NCBI GenBank assembly: GCA_964448105.1
Contig: CAYUVK010000002.1
Coordinates: forward strand, 1 to 64,000
Direction of reading: 5' to 3'
Source of the DNA: CAVQBP01 sp964448105
GTDB lineage: Bacteria; Bacteroidota; Ignavibacteria; Ignavibacteriales; Ignavibacteriaceae
DNA: 64,000 nt
Shown here: one piece after another, positions 9,247 to 17,359 of the stretch
Layout of the letters: each line of letters begins with the position of its first letter
How positions within the stretch are numbered: the stretch's first letter is position 1
Notes under the pieces: model-generated
The model's database searches: none
What the model was told of the DNA's origin: nothing
Seen by the model: the letters and a program-made list of their open reading frames with translations, nothing else
Position numbers and translations under genes: made by a program

Positions 9247-9324
9247 TTAAATCCAACCTTCTTGTGCAAAGCTGTTTGTTTGTGCAAAAATAATTACTGT
9301 AAAAATAAATAATATCGTTTTCAT
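9247..9324 (-). pseudogene. Orphan signal-peptide leader of a lost T9SS cargo gene
   Basis: On the minus strand a strong ribosome-binding site (GGAGGAGCT) precedes an ATG that opens a 25-residue reading frame, MKTILFIFTVIIFAQTNSFA followed by QEGWI and a stop. This is a normal signal peptide ending in FAQ, as in the neighbouring cargo proteins, with no mature protein behind it. It sits next to the spacer (9325-9412) that elsewhere in the array separates one sorting domain from the next cargo start. The next real gene begins 74 bases further on with its own signal peptide. Best read as the front of a cargo gene whose body was lost or replaced; a short regulatory leader peptide is the alternative. 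Confidence 0.6.
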
Positions 9325-9412
9325 AGCTCCTCCTATAAAATTTATGTCCGAACGAATCAACAATTCGCACGACTGATTTCTGTTTTTCTGACATCTGACC
9401 TCTGGCTTCTGC
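9325..9412. repeat. Cassette spacer repeat between T9SS cargo genes, copy 1
   Basis: This spacer, those at 10784-10879 and 12302-12404 share the order: stop codon side with degenerate CTTCTGAC-like tandem units (TTCTGACATCTGACCTCTGG), then an AT-rich stretch with (A/T)ATGTTCGAA-like sequence, then the AGGAGG(A/C)GCT start region. The three are recognisably related along their whole length, so the spacer is part of the repeated cassette. Confidence 0.7.
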
Positions 9413-10783
9413 TCACTTCAGCAAAATCATCTTCTTTGTGTTTACATAATCGCCTGCCTTTAATTGATAGAAATAAATCCCGGATGCCATCCCTTTTGGA
9501 TGGTAAACCAGATTCCGGATGCCGGATACCGGGGAAAATTCTACTTCATAATTTCCTGCCGGTTTTTCTTCATTAACTAAAGCTGCAACTTCACGACCAA
9601 GTATATCATATACTTTTAGTGTTACATAAGATTGTTTTGGTATTGAGTATTTTATTGTTGTGCTTGGGTTGAATGGGTTGGGGTAGTTCTGGTCTAGACT
9701 GAAACGCTTTGGTACCTCACTTAAGGGTCTATCCACTGATGTGATCATTTCCGACAATGGCCGTCTCCACACGCCGCCGCCAAAAGTTGCGGCAAAGAGA
9801 TTCGTGCCAGAGACGGTAAGGGCCCGAACATCAGTATTGTTCAATCCCGTGTTGTCCGCAGTCCAGCTTGTACCGTTATTGGTGGAGAGAAAAACGCCGC
9901 CAGCAGTTCCCGCAAAGAGATTCGTGCCTCCCGTCCCGTTGGGAGAAACGGCAAGTGCATCAACCCATTCGTCTGTCAAGCCAGAATCAACGGCTGTCCA
10001 GCTTGTGCCGTTATTAGTTGAAACAAAGACGCTAGCGGGATCAGTGCCGGCAAATAAATGCGTGCCACTTGTCCCCTCAGGAGAAACGACAAGAGACACG
10101 ACGTACGTGTTCGTCAAGCCTGAATCGACCGCAGTCCAGCTTGTACCGTTATTGGTGGAGAGAAAAACACCGCCAGCAGTCCCCGCAAAGATATTCGTAC
10201 CTCCTGTCCCGTTGGGTGAAACGGCAAGAGACCGGACGTACGTGTTCGTCAAGCCTGAATCGACTGCAGTCCAGGTTGTGCCGTTGTTGGTCGATAGGAA
10301 AATTCCCTTCGCGTCGCGCCCTCCAGTACCGGCAAAGAGATTCGTGCCCCCTGTCCCATTGGGAGAGACGGCAAGGGCTAGGACATCATTATCGGTTAGG
10401 CCGGAATCAACCGCTGTCCAGCTTGTGCCATTGTCGGTCGATAGGTAAACGCCCTCACCGCCAGAATACATCCAATCACCAGTACCGGCAAAGATATTTG
10501 CACCACTTGTCCCGTTGGGAGAGACGGCAAGAGCAATGACAATAGTATAACTCAAGCCGGAATTGACCGCCGTCCAGCTTGTGCCGTTGTTGGTCGTGAG
10601 ATAGACACCGCCATAGCCCCCGGCAAAGAGATTGACACCTGAAATGGCAAATGAATAAACGTAGCTGTTAGGTTCGTTGGTTTGCACCCATTGGGCAAAA
10701 CTTATTTGTGTTATCAGCAAAAAGAATAGTAAAGTTTGTATTAAATTTTTTACTGCAAATTGTAATTTTGTTTTACTTAACAT
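9413..10783 (-). CDS. T9SS-secreted BNR/Ycf48-like beta-propeller protein
   Basis: 456 residues: a signal peptide ending QISFAQ, then about seven tandem repeats of roughly 43 residues built on 'G.NLFAGT.GGVFLSTNNGTSWTAVDSGLT', a pattern of sialidase/BNR and Ycf48-type propeller blades. A T9SS sorting domain (NYPNPFNP ... NTKKMILLK) follows. The protein should be exported and attached at the surface; no enzyme residues can be recognised. The ATG at 10783 has AGGAGGAGCT in front. The repeat body is visibly richer in G+C than neighbouring genes, and its repeats are nearly identical at DNA level (for example 9855-9950 against 10133-10228), pointing to recent repeat expansion and possibly a foreign origin of the body. 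Confidence 0.85.
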   Translation of the reverse strand: MLSKTKLQFAVKNLIQTLLFFLLITQISFAQWVQTNEPNSYVYSFAISGVNLFAGGYGGVYLTTNNGTSWTAVNSGLSYTIVIALAVSPNGTSGANIFAGTGDWMYSGGEGVYLSTDNGTSWTAVDSGLTDNDVLALAVSPNGTGGTNLFAGTGGRDAKGIFLSTNNGTTWTAVDSGLTNTYVRSLAVSPNGTGGTNIFAGTAGGVFLSTNNGTSWTAVDSGLTNTYVVSLVVSPEGTSGTHLFAGTDPASVFVSTNNGTSWTAVDSGLTDEWVDALAVSPNGTGGTNLFAGTAGGVFLSTNNGTSWTADNTGLNNTDVRALTVSGTNLFAATFGGGVWRRPLSEMITSVDRPLSEVPKRFSLDQNYPNPFNPSTTIKYSIPKQSYVTLKVYDILGREVAALVNEEKPAGNYEVEFSPVSGIRNLVYHPKGMASGIYFYQLKAGDYVNTKKMILLK

Positions 10784-10879
10784 AGCTCCTCCTGTTAAAA
10801 TTAATGTTCAAGCGAAAAAACAACTCGCCCTATTGATTTCTTTTCTTCTGGCTTCTGATCTATGACTTCTGTCTTCTGT
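10784..10879. repeat. Cassette spacer repeat between T9SS cargo genes, copy 2
   Basis: Related along its length to the spacers at 9325-9412 and 12302-12404, with TTCTGGCTTCTGATC-type units beside the upstream gene's stop and AATTTTAACAGGAGGAGCT (minus strand) at the downstream start. Confidence 0.7.
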
Positions 10880-12301
10880 TTACTTCAGCAAGGTCATCTT
10901 CTTTGTGCTTACATAATCACCTGCTTTTATTTGATAGAAATAGATGCCGGATGCTAGTTGTTTGCAGTTTGTAGTCTTTTGTTTGTTGAATGCGACCTCA
11001 TAATTTCCTGCCGGTTTTTCTTCGTTAACTAAAGCTGCTACTTCACGACCGAGTATATCATATATTTTTAGTGTTACATAGGATTGTTTGGGTATTGAGT
11101 ACTTTATTGTTGTGCTTGGGTTGAATGGATTTGGATAGTTCTGACTTAAAATAAACTTGTCCGGATAATGCTCATTTTTATTTTCAAGTTCTTTAACAGA
11201 AACTATTCCTCCTTCATTAAAGACAACCAAGCCATCTTCAGTCCCTATCCATATATTCCCACTTCCGTCTACGGCAAGGGGCCCCACAAAATTATCAGGA
11301 AAACCGGAATTGGAAGTATTATAAACAGTCCAATTTGTTCCGTCATACTTAACTAATTCTACATAGTCTCCCAATATACCTATCCATATATTATTGTTTC
11401 TGTCTGCAACAATGCAACTCACACTCATTCCTCTAAAATGGGGAAAAGCGGAATTGGATGTATTATAAATGGTACCGTTTTTACCGTCAAATTTTGCTAA
11501 ACCACCAGATATTTCCATGATATTCCCAGTCCCTATCCATATATTCCTGCTACGGTCTACAGCGAGGCAATTCACATTATCATTCGGTAAAGCGGAATTG
11601 GAAGTATTATAAACAGTCCAGTTTGTACCGTCAAATTTTGCTAAACCGCAATAATCAAACCGGCTCCCAGTCCCCATCCACTTATTCCCGCTTTCGTCTA
11701 TATCTAGGCACCACACATCATTACTCGGCAACCCGGAATTAGATGTATCATAAACAGTCCAGTTTGCACCATCATATTTTGCTAATCCACCACCACCAGC
11801 CAATTCGGTCATGTTCCCAGTCCCTACCCATATATTCCTACTACTGTCTACAGCGAGGCAATTCACATAATCATTCGGCAACCCGGAATTAGATGTATCA
11901 TATACAGTCCAATTTACACCGTCATATTTTACTAGGCCATTTTGACCTCCAGACCATATATTTCCGCTTTCGTCTACAGCAAAACAATGCACCGAATTAT
12001 CTGGCAAACCGGAATTTGTTTTGTTAAAAAATACCTTTTCGTTGGTCAAGATATTAAGTTTAATTAAGCCGCCATCTGTACCTATCCATAAATAATTTCC
12101 CTCTACAACCATTGAAATGGTTATATTTCCGTTTGCAAAATTCATCCATTCAGGGTTTTGGGCTTTAAGGATTGATCCGCTGCTAAAGAGAAATAGAAAC
12201 AATAAAACAAGAAATATCAATCCGTTTCCCATTATTACTGACTTATCTGCAGATAGAAATTGTTTCCCGGTTGTTTTGTGAAAATTTTTTTTAGTCAACA
12301 T
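10880..12301 (-). CDS. T9SS-secreted Reg_prop-type beta-propeller protein
   Basis: 473 residues with an N-terminal hydrophobic signal (LIFLVLLFLFLFSSG, cleaved near LKAQ). Six to seven repeats of about 48 residues follow, of the form 'GLAKYDGANWTVYDTSNSGLPNDYVNCLAVD.S.NIWVGTG', the two-component-regulator propeller repeat usually found in sensor ectodomains. A T9SS sorting domain (NYPNPFNP ... STKKMTLLK) ends the protein. It has no kinase part, so this is a free secreted propeller. The ATG at 12301 is preceded by AGGAGGCGCT. The linker before the last motif (QKTTNCKQLASG) differs from the two genes downstream and matches the gene upstream, so the array holds two sorting-domain subtypes. Confidence 0.85.
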   Translation of the reverse strand: MLTKKNFHKTTGKQFLSADKSVIMGNGLIFLVLLFLFLFSSGSILKAQNPEWMNFANGNITISMVVEGNYLWIGTDGGLIKLNILTNEKVFFNKTNSGLPDNSVHCFAVDESGNIWSGGQNGLVKYDGVNWTVYDTSNSGLPNDYVNCLAVDSSRNIWVGTGNMTELAGGGGLAKYDGANWTVYDTSNSGLPSNDVWCLDIDESGNKWMGTGSRFDYCGLAKFDGTNWTVYNTSNSALPNDNVNCLAVDRSRNIWIGTGNIMEISGGLAKFDGKNGTIYNTSNSAFPHFRGMSVSCIVADRNNNIWIGILGDYVELVKYDGTNWTVYNTSNSGFPDNFVGPLAVDGSGNIWIGTEDGLVVFNEGGIVSVKELENKNEHYPDKFILSQNYPNPFNPSTTIKYSIPKQSYVTLKIYDILGREVAALVNEEKPAGNYEVAFNKQKTTNCKQLASGIYFYQIKAGDYVSTKKMTLLK

Positions 12302-12404
12302 AGCGCCTCCTGCTAAAATTAATGTTCGAATAAATCAACAATTTACCCGACTGATTTCTGTTTTTCTGACTTCTGATTTCTGACCTCTGATATCTGGCTT
12401 CTGC
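12302..12404. repeat. Cassette spacer repeat between T9SS cargo genes, copy 3
   Basis: Third copy of the spacer also found at 9325-9412 and 10784-10879. It shows the clearest run of degenerate heptamer-like units (TTCTGACTTCTGATTTCTGA, continuing for about 50 bases) and the AGGAGGCGCT ribosome-binding region of the following gene. Confidence 0.7.
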
Positions 12405-15400
12405 TCATTTCAGCAAAATCATCTTCTTTGTGCTTACATAATCGCCTGCTTTTATTTGATAGAAATAGACGCCGGATGAAAGTTGTTTGTGGTCTGTTGT
12501 TTGTTGTGCGTTGAAGTCTACTTCATAATTGCCTGCAGGTTTTTCTTCGTTAACTAATGTCACAGCTTCTCTCCCAAGTATATCATATACTTTAAGTGTT
12601 ACATATGATTGTTTGGGTATTGAGTACTTTATTTTTGTACTTGGGTTGAAAGGATTGGGATAATTTTGTTCTAGGTTATATACTAAAGGCTGAGTTACTT
12701 TATCATTTACTCCAACAACAGTCTTCCCATTAAATTCATCTGCACCGATATCGGTTGAATCAGTACCTCTTTTGTCCCCGTCAATATCTGTATTTATTCC
12801 GGCGATAGAGATTCCGTGCGATTCAAGATTTGTTGGAATGCTTTCATCTATATGAAGATAGGGAGATTTGAAATTAGGCATTTCGGTTATGCTATTTAAA
12901 TCTTTTCCGGTTACCTGCCAATCTGTGAGAGTATTGTATTTAGTACCGCCTATTCTTACAACGCAATTGTATTGGTTTTGCTCATCATAGAGATCATTGT
13001 TATCCGAGACAAGGTTGGAAGTTGTATAGTCATAAATAGATGAGGCCCAATAAGGGGATTCATCTCTTTTATTTACTAAAATATTATTTTTTGCTTCTAC
13101 ATTACTGCAATCATAATAAATATACAATGCGGCAGAACCATACGGACTTGATCCCTTACCGGTTAAATAAACAGAGTTATAATAAACTTTAGGATTGCTT
13201 TGATGCCACATTTGTATTCCTGCAACCCTGCTGTCCAATTCTGTCGAGGTACTTTGAATATCATAAACCATATTATTATAAACTAAATTGTTATTACCTA
13301 TGTAGCTTCCTGGATCACCTGACAACAATATTCCAGTCCCAGTACGTTCTGCACTGCTTTTTACGCTGTGTACAATATTGTTACGTATAGTATCTGCACT
13401 ACCCCAATATGAGGCGATCCCGTAATCGACATTTGCAGCATCACTACTTGTTACAGTCATATGTTGAACAATATTATTTTCTACGATAGTATTATGGCAG
13501 TGTTGAACGTGTATGCCCCATGCGATTAAGCTGTCAACTTCTGAGCCTAAATAATTTTTTCTTACAATATTCCCTTCTGCCCTATTAGAAGAGTAATAGG
13601 CAGAAATAAGGATTCCAACAAGGGAACTTTTAACGATGTTATTTTGAATTAAATTGCTATCGGGTGCTACTCCGTTCTGCCAAGCCCATAACGCAAGACT
13701 ATTACCTCTATTGTAATCTTCGGAAATAAAGGTTATGTTTTCAATTATATTGTGATCAGAATTATACAAAAAATCCAAGCAGTCATTTTCAGTAAATTGA
13801 TTATTGTGAAGTGCGTGAAATGTTAGGCTGGTAGACCCTGTTAATGCTGCTCCATCAAAAGTAACGTAACTGGTATTCAGACAGGTTACTACCGCCTTTC
13901 CGCTACTTTCTATTATTACATTTTTATTTGTTGTCGGTCTAATTATAACACGGTTATTTTTATCCGTCCCGGGTATTGGTCCTTTTAATAAGAAACCATT
14001 AGTATCAGTCGGAGCAGTATATAAAGTATCAATTAGTTCAAGAGTGACTGGCCCGGAAATACCATCGTCACTTAACCTTTTAAATGCGGAATCGATTGTT
14101 GGGAAATACCCGGTGGTTCCGATGGAATATCCGCTCATGAGCGGTCCGGATTCAACTTGACCATTAAACTCATCTGCACCTATATCTGGTAAATATGCGT
14201 CCCTGGAATCCCCATCAAAGTCAGTAGTTATTCCTGCAATTGGTACTGCACGCTTCTCAAGATTTGTTGGAGTACTTTCATCTATATGCAGATAAGGAGA
14301 TTTAAAATTCGGCATTTCGGTTATGCTATTTAAATCTTTTCCGGTTACCTGCCAATCTGTGAGAGTATTGTATTTAGTACCGCCTATTCTTACAACGCAA
14401 TTGTATTGGTTTTGCTCATCATAGAGATCATTGTTATCCGAAACAAGGTTTGAAGTTGTATAATTATAAATAGATGAAGCACAATAAGGGGATTCGTCTC
14501 GGGTATTTACAAAAATATTATTCTTTGCCTCTACATTTGTTGAATTGCCAAAGCCACTATAGATATAGAAAGCAGCTGAGCCCTCATGATTTGCTCCATT
14601 GCCGGATAAGTAAACTGTGTTATAATAAATTTTGGGATTATTTTGACACCACATTTGTATTCCCGCAACTCTGCTATCAGATTCAGATGATGTGCTTTGT
14701 ATATCGTAAACCATATTGTCATACACTAAATCATTACTGCCTGTTTCATTAGACGCCCCAGATAACAATATTCCGGTACTTGTATATCCTGCATTGCTTT
14801 TTATATTGTGAACGATGTTGTTGCGGATAATATCTCCGTTACCCCAATATGAATTTATACCCACGTTAATTGTGTTATCAGACAGATTAGCAGTTACTTT
14901 CAGATTTTGAATAATATTCCTCTCAACTAATGTATTCTGGCAATCAGCTAATTGAATTCCCCAGCCAATTAAACTATCGGTTTCCGAACCGATAAAATTT
15001 CCTCTTATAATATTGCCTTTTGCCCTCTGTGTTCCACCACCCTGAATAAGAATTCCCCATCCAGCTTTTTTAATAAAATTATTAAAAATTAAATTACTGT
15101 CCGGTGCTGAATTAATATTATCCTCGGCCCAAAATCCGATACCATCACTAACGCGCATAAAATCTTCACTAATTGCTGTAATATTTTGAACAACGTTGTG
15201 ATCTGAATTATCTACAAAATCTACAGGATCATTCCAAGTAAACCGACTATTTTGTAAGGCATGAATTGTCAACGTTGAATTTCCAGTTAAAGCAATTCCA
15301 TCCAGCGTTAGATAACTTGTGTTATTGAATCTAAATACAAGATGTCCTTCTCCAGCTATTGTAACATTTTTATTTTCTGCCGGTTTAATTGTAACACGAT

Positions 15401-15731
15401 TGTTTTGATCTGCCCCGGGAATTGGCCCATTTAAGAAAAATCCAAGAGAATCTGAAGGTGCAGTATACAAAGTATCAATCAATTCAAACGTGACTGGTCC
15501 GGAAATACCATCAACGCTTAATTTGTTAAATGCAGAATCGATTGTTGGGAAATCACCTGCAGTCCCAATTGTATAAGTACCGGCTGGAAGAGGATCAAGG
15601 ACTAGTTTCTGAATTTTTTTAGGGATATTTACTGTACTAGTAATTCTTAACGACCTCATCTGCTGAGCAATAATTGTACAAGAGAAAAGAATTGTGAATA
15701 CGAAAATTGTAAGTATTATTAATTTTTTCAT
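12405..15731 (-). CDS. T9SS-secreted right-handed beta-helix protein with internal duplication
   Basis: 1108 residues: a signal peptide (MKKLIILTIFVFTILFSCTI), two tandem modules of about 478 residues each, and a T9SS sorting domain (NYPNPFNP ... STKKMILLK). Each module begins with YTIGT.GDFPTIDSAFN-like sequence, continues with many Asn-rich right-handed beta-helix turns (NNIVHNIKS, NNMVYDIQSTS, YYNTVYLSG) and ends with FNGxV after 'IGADEF'. Beta-helix proteins of this style often bind or cleave polysaccharides or serve as surface adhesins; no catalytic residues can be named. AGGTACGCT lies before the ATG. Part of the two modules is identical at DNA level, listed separately. Confidence 0.87.
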   Translation of the reverse strand: MKKLIILTIFVFTILFSCTIIAQQMRSLRITSTVNIPKKIQKLVLDPLPAGTYTIGTAGDFPTIDSAFNKLSVDGISGPVTFELIDTLYTAPSDSLGFFLNGPIPGADQNNRVTIKPAENKNVTIAGEGHLVFRFNNTSYLTLDGIALTGNSTLTIHALQNSRFTWNDPVDFVDNSDHNVVQNITAISEDFMRVSDGIGFWAEDNINSAPDSNLIFNNFIKKAGWGILIQGGGTQRAKGNIIRGNFIGSETDSLIGWGIQLADCQNTLVERNIIQNLKVTANLSDNTINVGINSYWGNGDIIRNNIVHNIKSNAGYTSTGILLSGASNETGSNDLVYDNMVYDIQSTSSESDSRVAGIQMWCQNNPKIYYNTVYLSGNGANHEGSAAFYIYSGFGNSTNVEAKNNIFVNTRDESPYCASSIYNYTTSNLVSDNNDLYDEQNQYNCVVRIGGTKYNTLTDWQVTGKDLNSITEMPNFKSPYLHIDESTPTNLEKRAVPIAGITTDFDGDSRDAYLPDIGADEFNGQVESGPLMSGYSIGTTGYFPTIDSAFKRLSDDGISGPVTLELIDTLYTAPTDTNGFLLKGPIPGTDKNNRVIIRPTTNKNVIIESSGKAVVTCLNTSYVTFDGAALTGSTSLTFHALHNNQFTENDCLDFLYNSDHNIIENITFISEDYNRGNSLALWAWQNGVAPDSNLIQNNIVKSSLVGILISAYYSSNRAEGNIVRKNYLGSEVDSLIAWGIHVQHCHNTIVENNIVQHMTVTSSDAANVDYGIASYWGSADTIRNNIVHSVKSSAERTGTGILLSGDPGSYIGNNNLVYNNMVYDIQSTSTELDSRVAGIQMWHQSNPKVYYNSVYLTGKGSSPYGSAALYIYYDCSNVEAKNNILVNKRDESPYWASSIYDYTTSNLVSDNNDLYDEQNQYNCVVRIGGTKYNTLTDWQVTGKDLNSITEMPNFKSPYLHIDESIPTNLESHGISIAGINTDIDGDKRGTDSTDIGADEFNGKTVVGVNDKVTQPLVYNLEQNYPNPFNPSTKIKYSIPKQSYVTLKVYDILGREAVTLVNEEKPAGNYEVDFNAQQTTDHKQLSSGVYFYQIKAGDYVSTKKMILLK
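12877..13007 (-). repeat. 131-base identical tract, second module of beta-helix gene
   Basis: Identical base for base to 14311-14441, offset 1434 bases (478 codons). It codes for the stretch around YNTLTDWQVTGKDLNSITEM in both modules. Flanking parts of the modules are clearly more divergent. Confidence 0.85.
14311..14441 (-). repeat. 131-base identical tract, first module of beta-helix gene
   Basis: Partner of 12877-13007. Perfect identity at synonymous positions, while the surrounding modules have diverged, suggests gene conversion or strong recent homogenisation. Confidence 0.85.
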
Positions 15732-15808
15732 AGCGTACCTCCATTAAGATTTTTTAAATTACGAGGTGTTCTTCTTAAGTATTTATTAGGTTTGAGAACC
15801 CTTATTTT

Positions 15809-16123
15809 TTATTTAATTAGTTTCATTTCCTTTTCGCTTGTATAATTTCCGGCTTCTAAACGGTATAAATAGTTTCCATTTTTCAATTGCTTATCTGACT
15901 TGTCTTCAAGTAGGAAATTTGCTCCCGGTGGAAATTCGGATTTATACGTGCCTGCCTCTTTTTCTTCATCTACCAGTTTTTCAATCAACTCACCTTCAGA
16001 ATTAAAGACTGTTACCTTAACCCTGGTCTTATAAGCCACACAGTATTTTATTGTTGTTTTATCTTTAAATGGATTGGGGTAATTCTGGAATAAATAGAAC
16101 TCGTTTGGTACTAGATCGTTCAT
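15809..16123 (-). CDS. Free-standing T9SS-type sorting-domain protein
   Basis: A 104-residue reading frame that consists almost only of a sorting domain: FQNYPNPFKDKTTIKY, then a VKVTVFNSEGELIEKLVDEEKEAGTY strand set, then YLYRLEAGNYTSEKEMKLIK. No signal peptide or cargo part is present. It is more divergent from the four array copies than they are from one another. It may be the surviving 3' end of a decayed cargo gene, or a real small cytoplasmic protein. No convincing ribosome-binding site is visible before the ATG, which favours the remnant view. It lies 77 bases downstream of the beta-helix gene's start, on the same strand. Confidence 0.55.
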   Translation of the reverse strand: MNDLVPNEFYLFQNYPNPFKDKTTIKYCVAYKTRVKVTVFNSEGELIEKLVDEEKEAGTYKSEFPPGANFLLEDKSDKQLKNGNYLYRLEAGNYTSEKEMKLIK

Positions 16124-16156
16124 TTTGAGATCCCGTTTTTAGTTGTAAAAAGGAAT

Positions 16157-16258
16157 ATTCTTAATCATAATCTTAATCTTACTCCCCCAGCAAAGAGTTA
16201 TAGATTAAGATTAGGGGTATCCCGAAGGGATTCCTTTGGAAAGAGTAAGATTAAGAAT
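16157..16258. repeat. Double-hairpin extragenic repeat, locus 1
   Basis: Outer arms TCTTAATCTTACTC (16171-16184) and GAGTAAGATTAAGA (16243-16256) are a perfect 14-base inverted repeat. Between them lie two small hairpins in series: ATCCC-GAA-GGGAT and TCC-TTT-GGA. The second is followed directly by AAGAGTAAGATTA. The same order, with different stem bases, occurs at 45240 and, in part, at 26387-26515. Confidence 0.6.
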
Positions 16259-16537
16259 CAACGTAATCCATACTATAACTGGAAATCAACTGCATATAGA
16301 TATACTTTTTAGGAAGGTTTTTCTACCCGATTTGTATTGATTTCTTACTGATTTGTCGTTTTAAATAATAACAGGAAGTTAAATAGACTTTTTTTTAATC
16401 CTCATGTGAAAGTTTACCACAGAGAACTCAGAGGTAAAACAGAGATCGCAGGGGAAAAACCTTTTCTCTGTTGCCTCTGAGTCTTCTCCGGTGTAAAAAT
16501 AACCTGCTGTAAGTTTTATATTAGTTAGAAATGTATT

Positions 16538-16612
16538 CTATTTACTTTGTAGATACTGAGAAGGGGGTATGCCAAGCTGCTTCTTAAAATATTCTGCAAA
16601 GTGGGTCAGTTT
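16538..16612 (-). pseudogene. C-terminal remnant of an AraC-domain regulator
   Basis: The minus strand reads KLTHFAEYFKKQLGIPPSQY then LQSK and a stop, clearly related to the last 23 residues of the hybrid sensor encoded at 17870-22000 (AHFSEYFKKQFGVTPSQYL). A stop codon interrupts the frame immediately upstream (16613-16615), and the rest of the gene is absent; a transposon-derived repeat begins 45 bases further on. This is the tail of a second AraC-type or hybrid regulator removed by the rearrangements of this island. Confidence 0.65.
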
Positions 16613-16656
16613 TCAGTCGGAAAAACTGTATTGGTTCATCGTGAAATGGAATTTAT

Positions 16657-17044
16657 ACAGATCATTGTATTCTATACTCTTTGAATATAAGGTAATAAGG
16701 TTTATGAATTATAATTATTTTGAGTTACTAAGGTTGATTCATCTAATAAGGTTCCTGCTATATTGGAATTTTTATTTTATTCAAAAGAAATAATAACCTA
16801 ACCTTATTTCTTTATTAAACCTTAGTAAAAAACAGTTCCACAAGAGTCTTTAACCTTATTAGCTTATTTATATATATTCAACGTCTTCCGATAGAATTTC
16901 ATAAACGATTCATATTCCTCATTAAAAGTTATTTTATGATGATGCCTGGGCTGATTCAATATGTATTTACACATCTGTCTATTTCGATTCTTTGCTAAAA
17001 CAATAGTTGCATGATTTAAGTTTAAAAAGATAAAGTGTTGTACA
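16657..17044 (-). pseudogene. Internally deleted copy of the Y1 transposase element
   Basis: Bases 16657-16971 repeat 17045-17359 with about two mismatches, including the last 36 or so transposase codons (CKYILNQPRHHHKITF...). The remaining 73 bases (16972-17044) are a diverged copy of the transposase 5' region, reading HFIFLNLNHATIVLAKNRNR against HFIFLTLNRAPIIQEKNRNR in the intact gene, joined directly to the tail. About 75 codons of the middle, with the HUH motif, are missing, and a two-base shift breaks the frame near the start. This is a miniature, non-autonomous derivative placed head-to-tail with the full element. Confidence 0.75.
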
Positions 17045-17359
17045 ACAGATCATTGTACTCTATACTCTTTGATTATAAGGTAATAAGGTTTATGAATTAT
17101 AATTATTTTGAGTTACTAAGGTTGATTCATCTAATAAGGTTCCTGCTATATTGGAATTTTTATTTTATTCAAAAGAAATAATAACCTAACCTTATTTCTT
17201 TATTAAACCTTAGTAAAAAACAGTTCCACAAGAGTCTTTAACCTTATTAGCTTATTTATATATATTCAACGTCTTCCGATAGAATTTCATAAACGATTCA
17301 TATTCCTCATTAAAAGTTATTTTATGATGATGCCTGGGCTGATTCAATATGTATTTACA
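17045..17359. repeat. 315-base direct repeat, second copy
   Basis: Near-identical to 16657-16971 at an offset of 388 bases. It covers the non-coding region downstream of the transposase stop and the transposase 3' end. The non-coding part is full of AATAAGGTT and AACCTTATT blocks in both orientations that could pair as long hairpins. Confidence 0.85.
17071..17142. repeat. Flanking repeat of the transposase element (left copy)
   Basis: The block from GATTATAAGGTAATAAGG to AATAAGGTTCC, about 72 bases, recurs at 16681-16753 and in diverged form at 17707-17781, so each transposase copy is bordered by the same directly repeated sequence. IS200/IS605-type elements carry subterminal secondary structure at both ends, which these may represent. 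Confidence 0.6.

Noticed and set aside
9174..9287. N-terminal extension of the FG-GAP gene to TTG 9287
   Set aside because: It puts 38 residues before a complete signal peptide and overlaps the orphan leader in another frame; the ATG at 9173 has its own ribosome-binding site.
9741..10539. Two repeat-rich plus-strand frames (235 and 156 residues)
   Set aside because: They are antisense shadows of the BNR-like repeats on the minus strand; no ribosome site and proline/valine-rich low-sense sequence.
9741..10700. Regular repeats that might be a CRISPR array
   Set aside because: Units of about 130 bases are codon-periodic propeller blades inside an open frame; there are no spacers of constant size.
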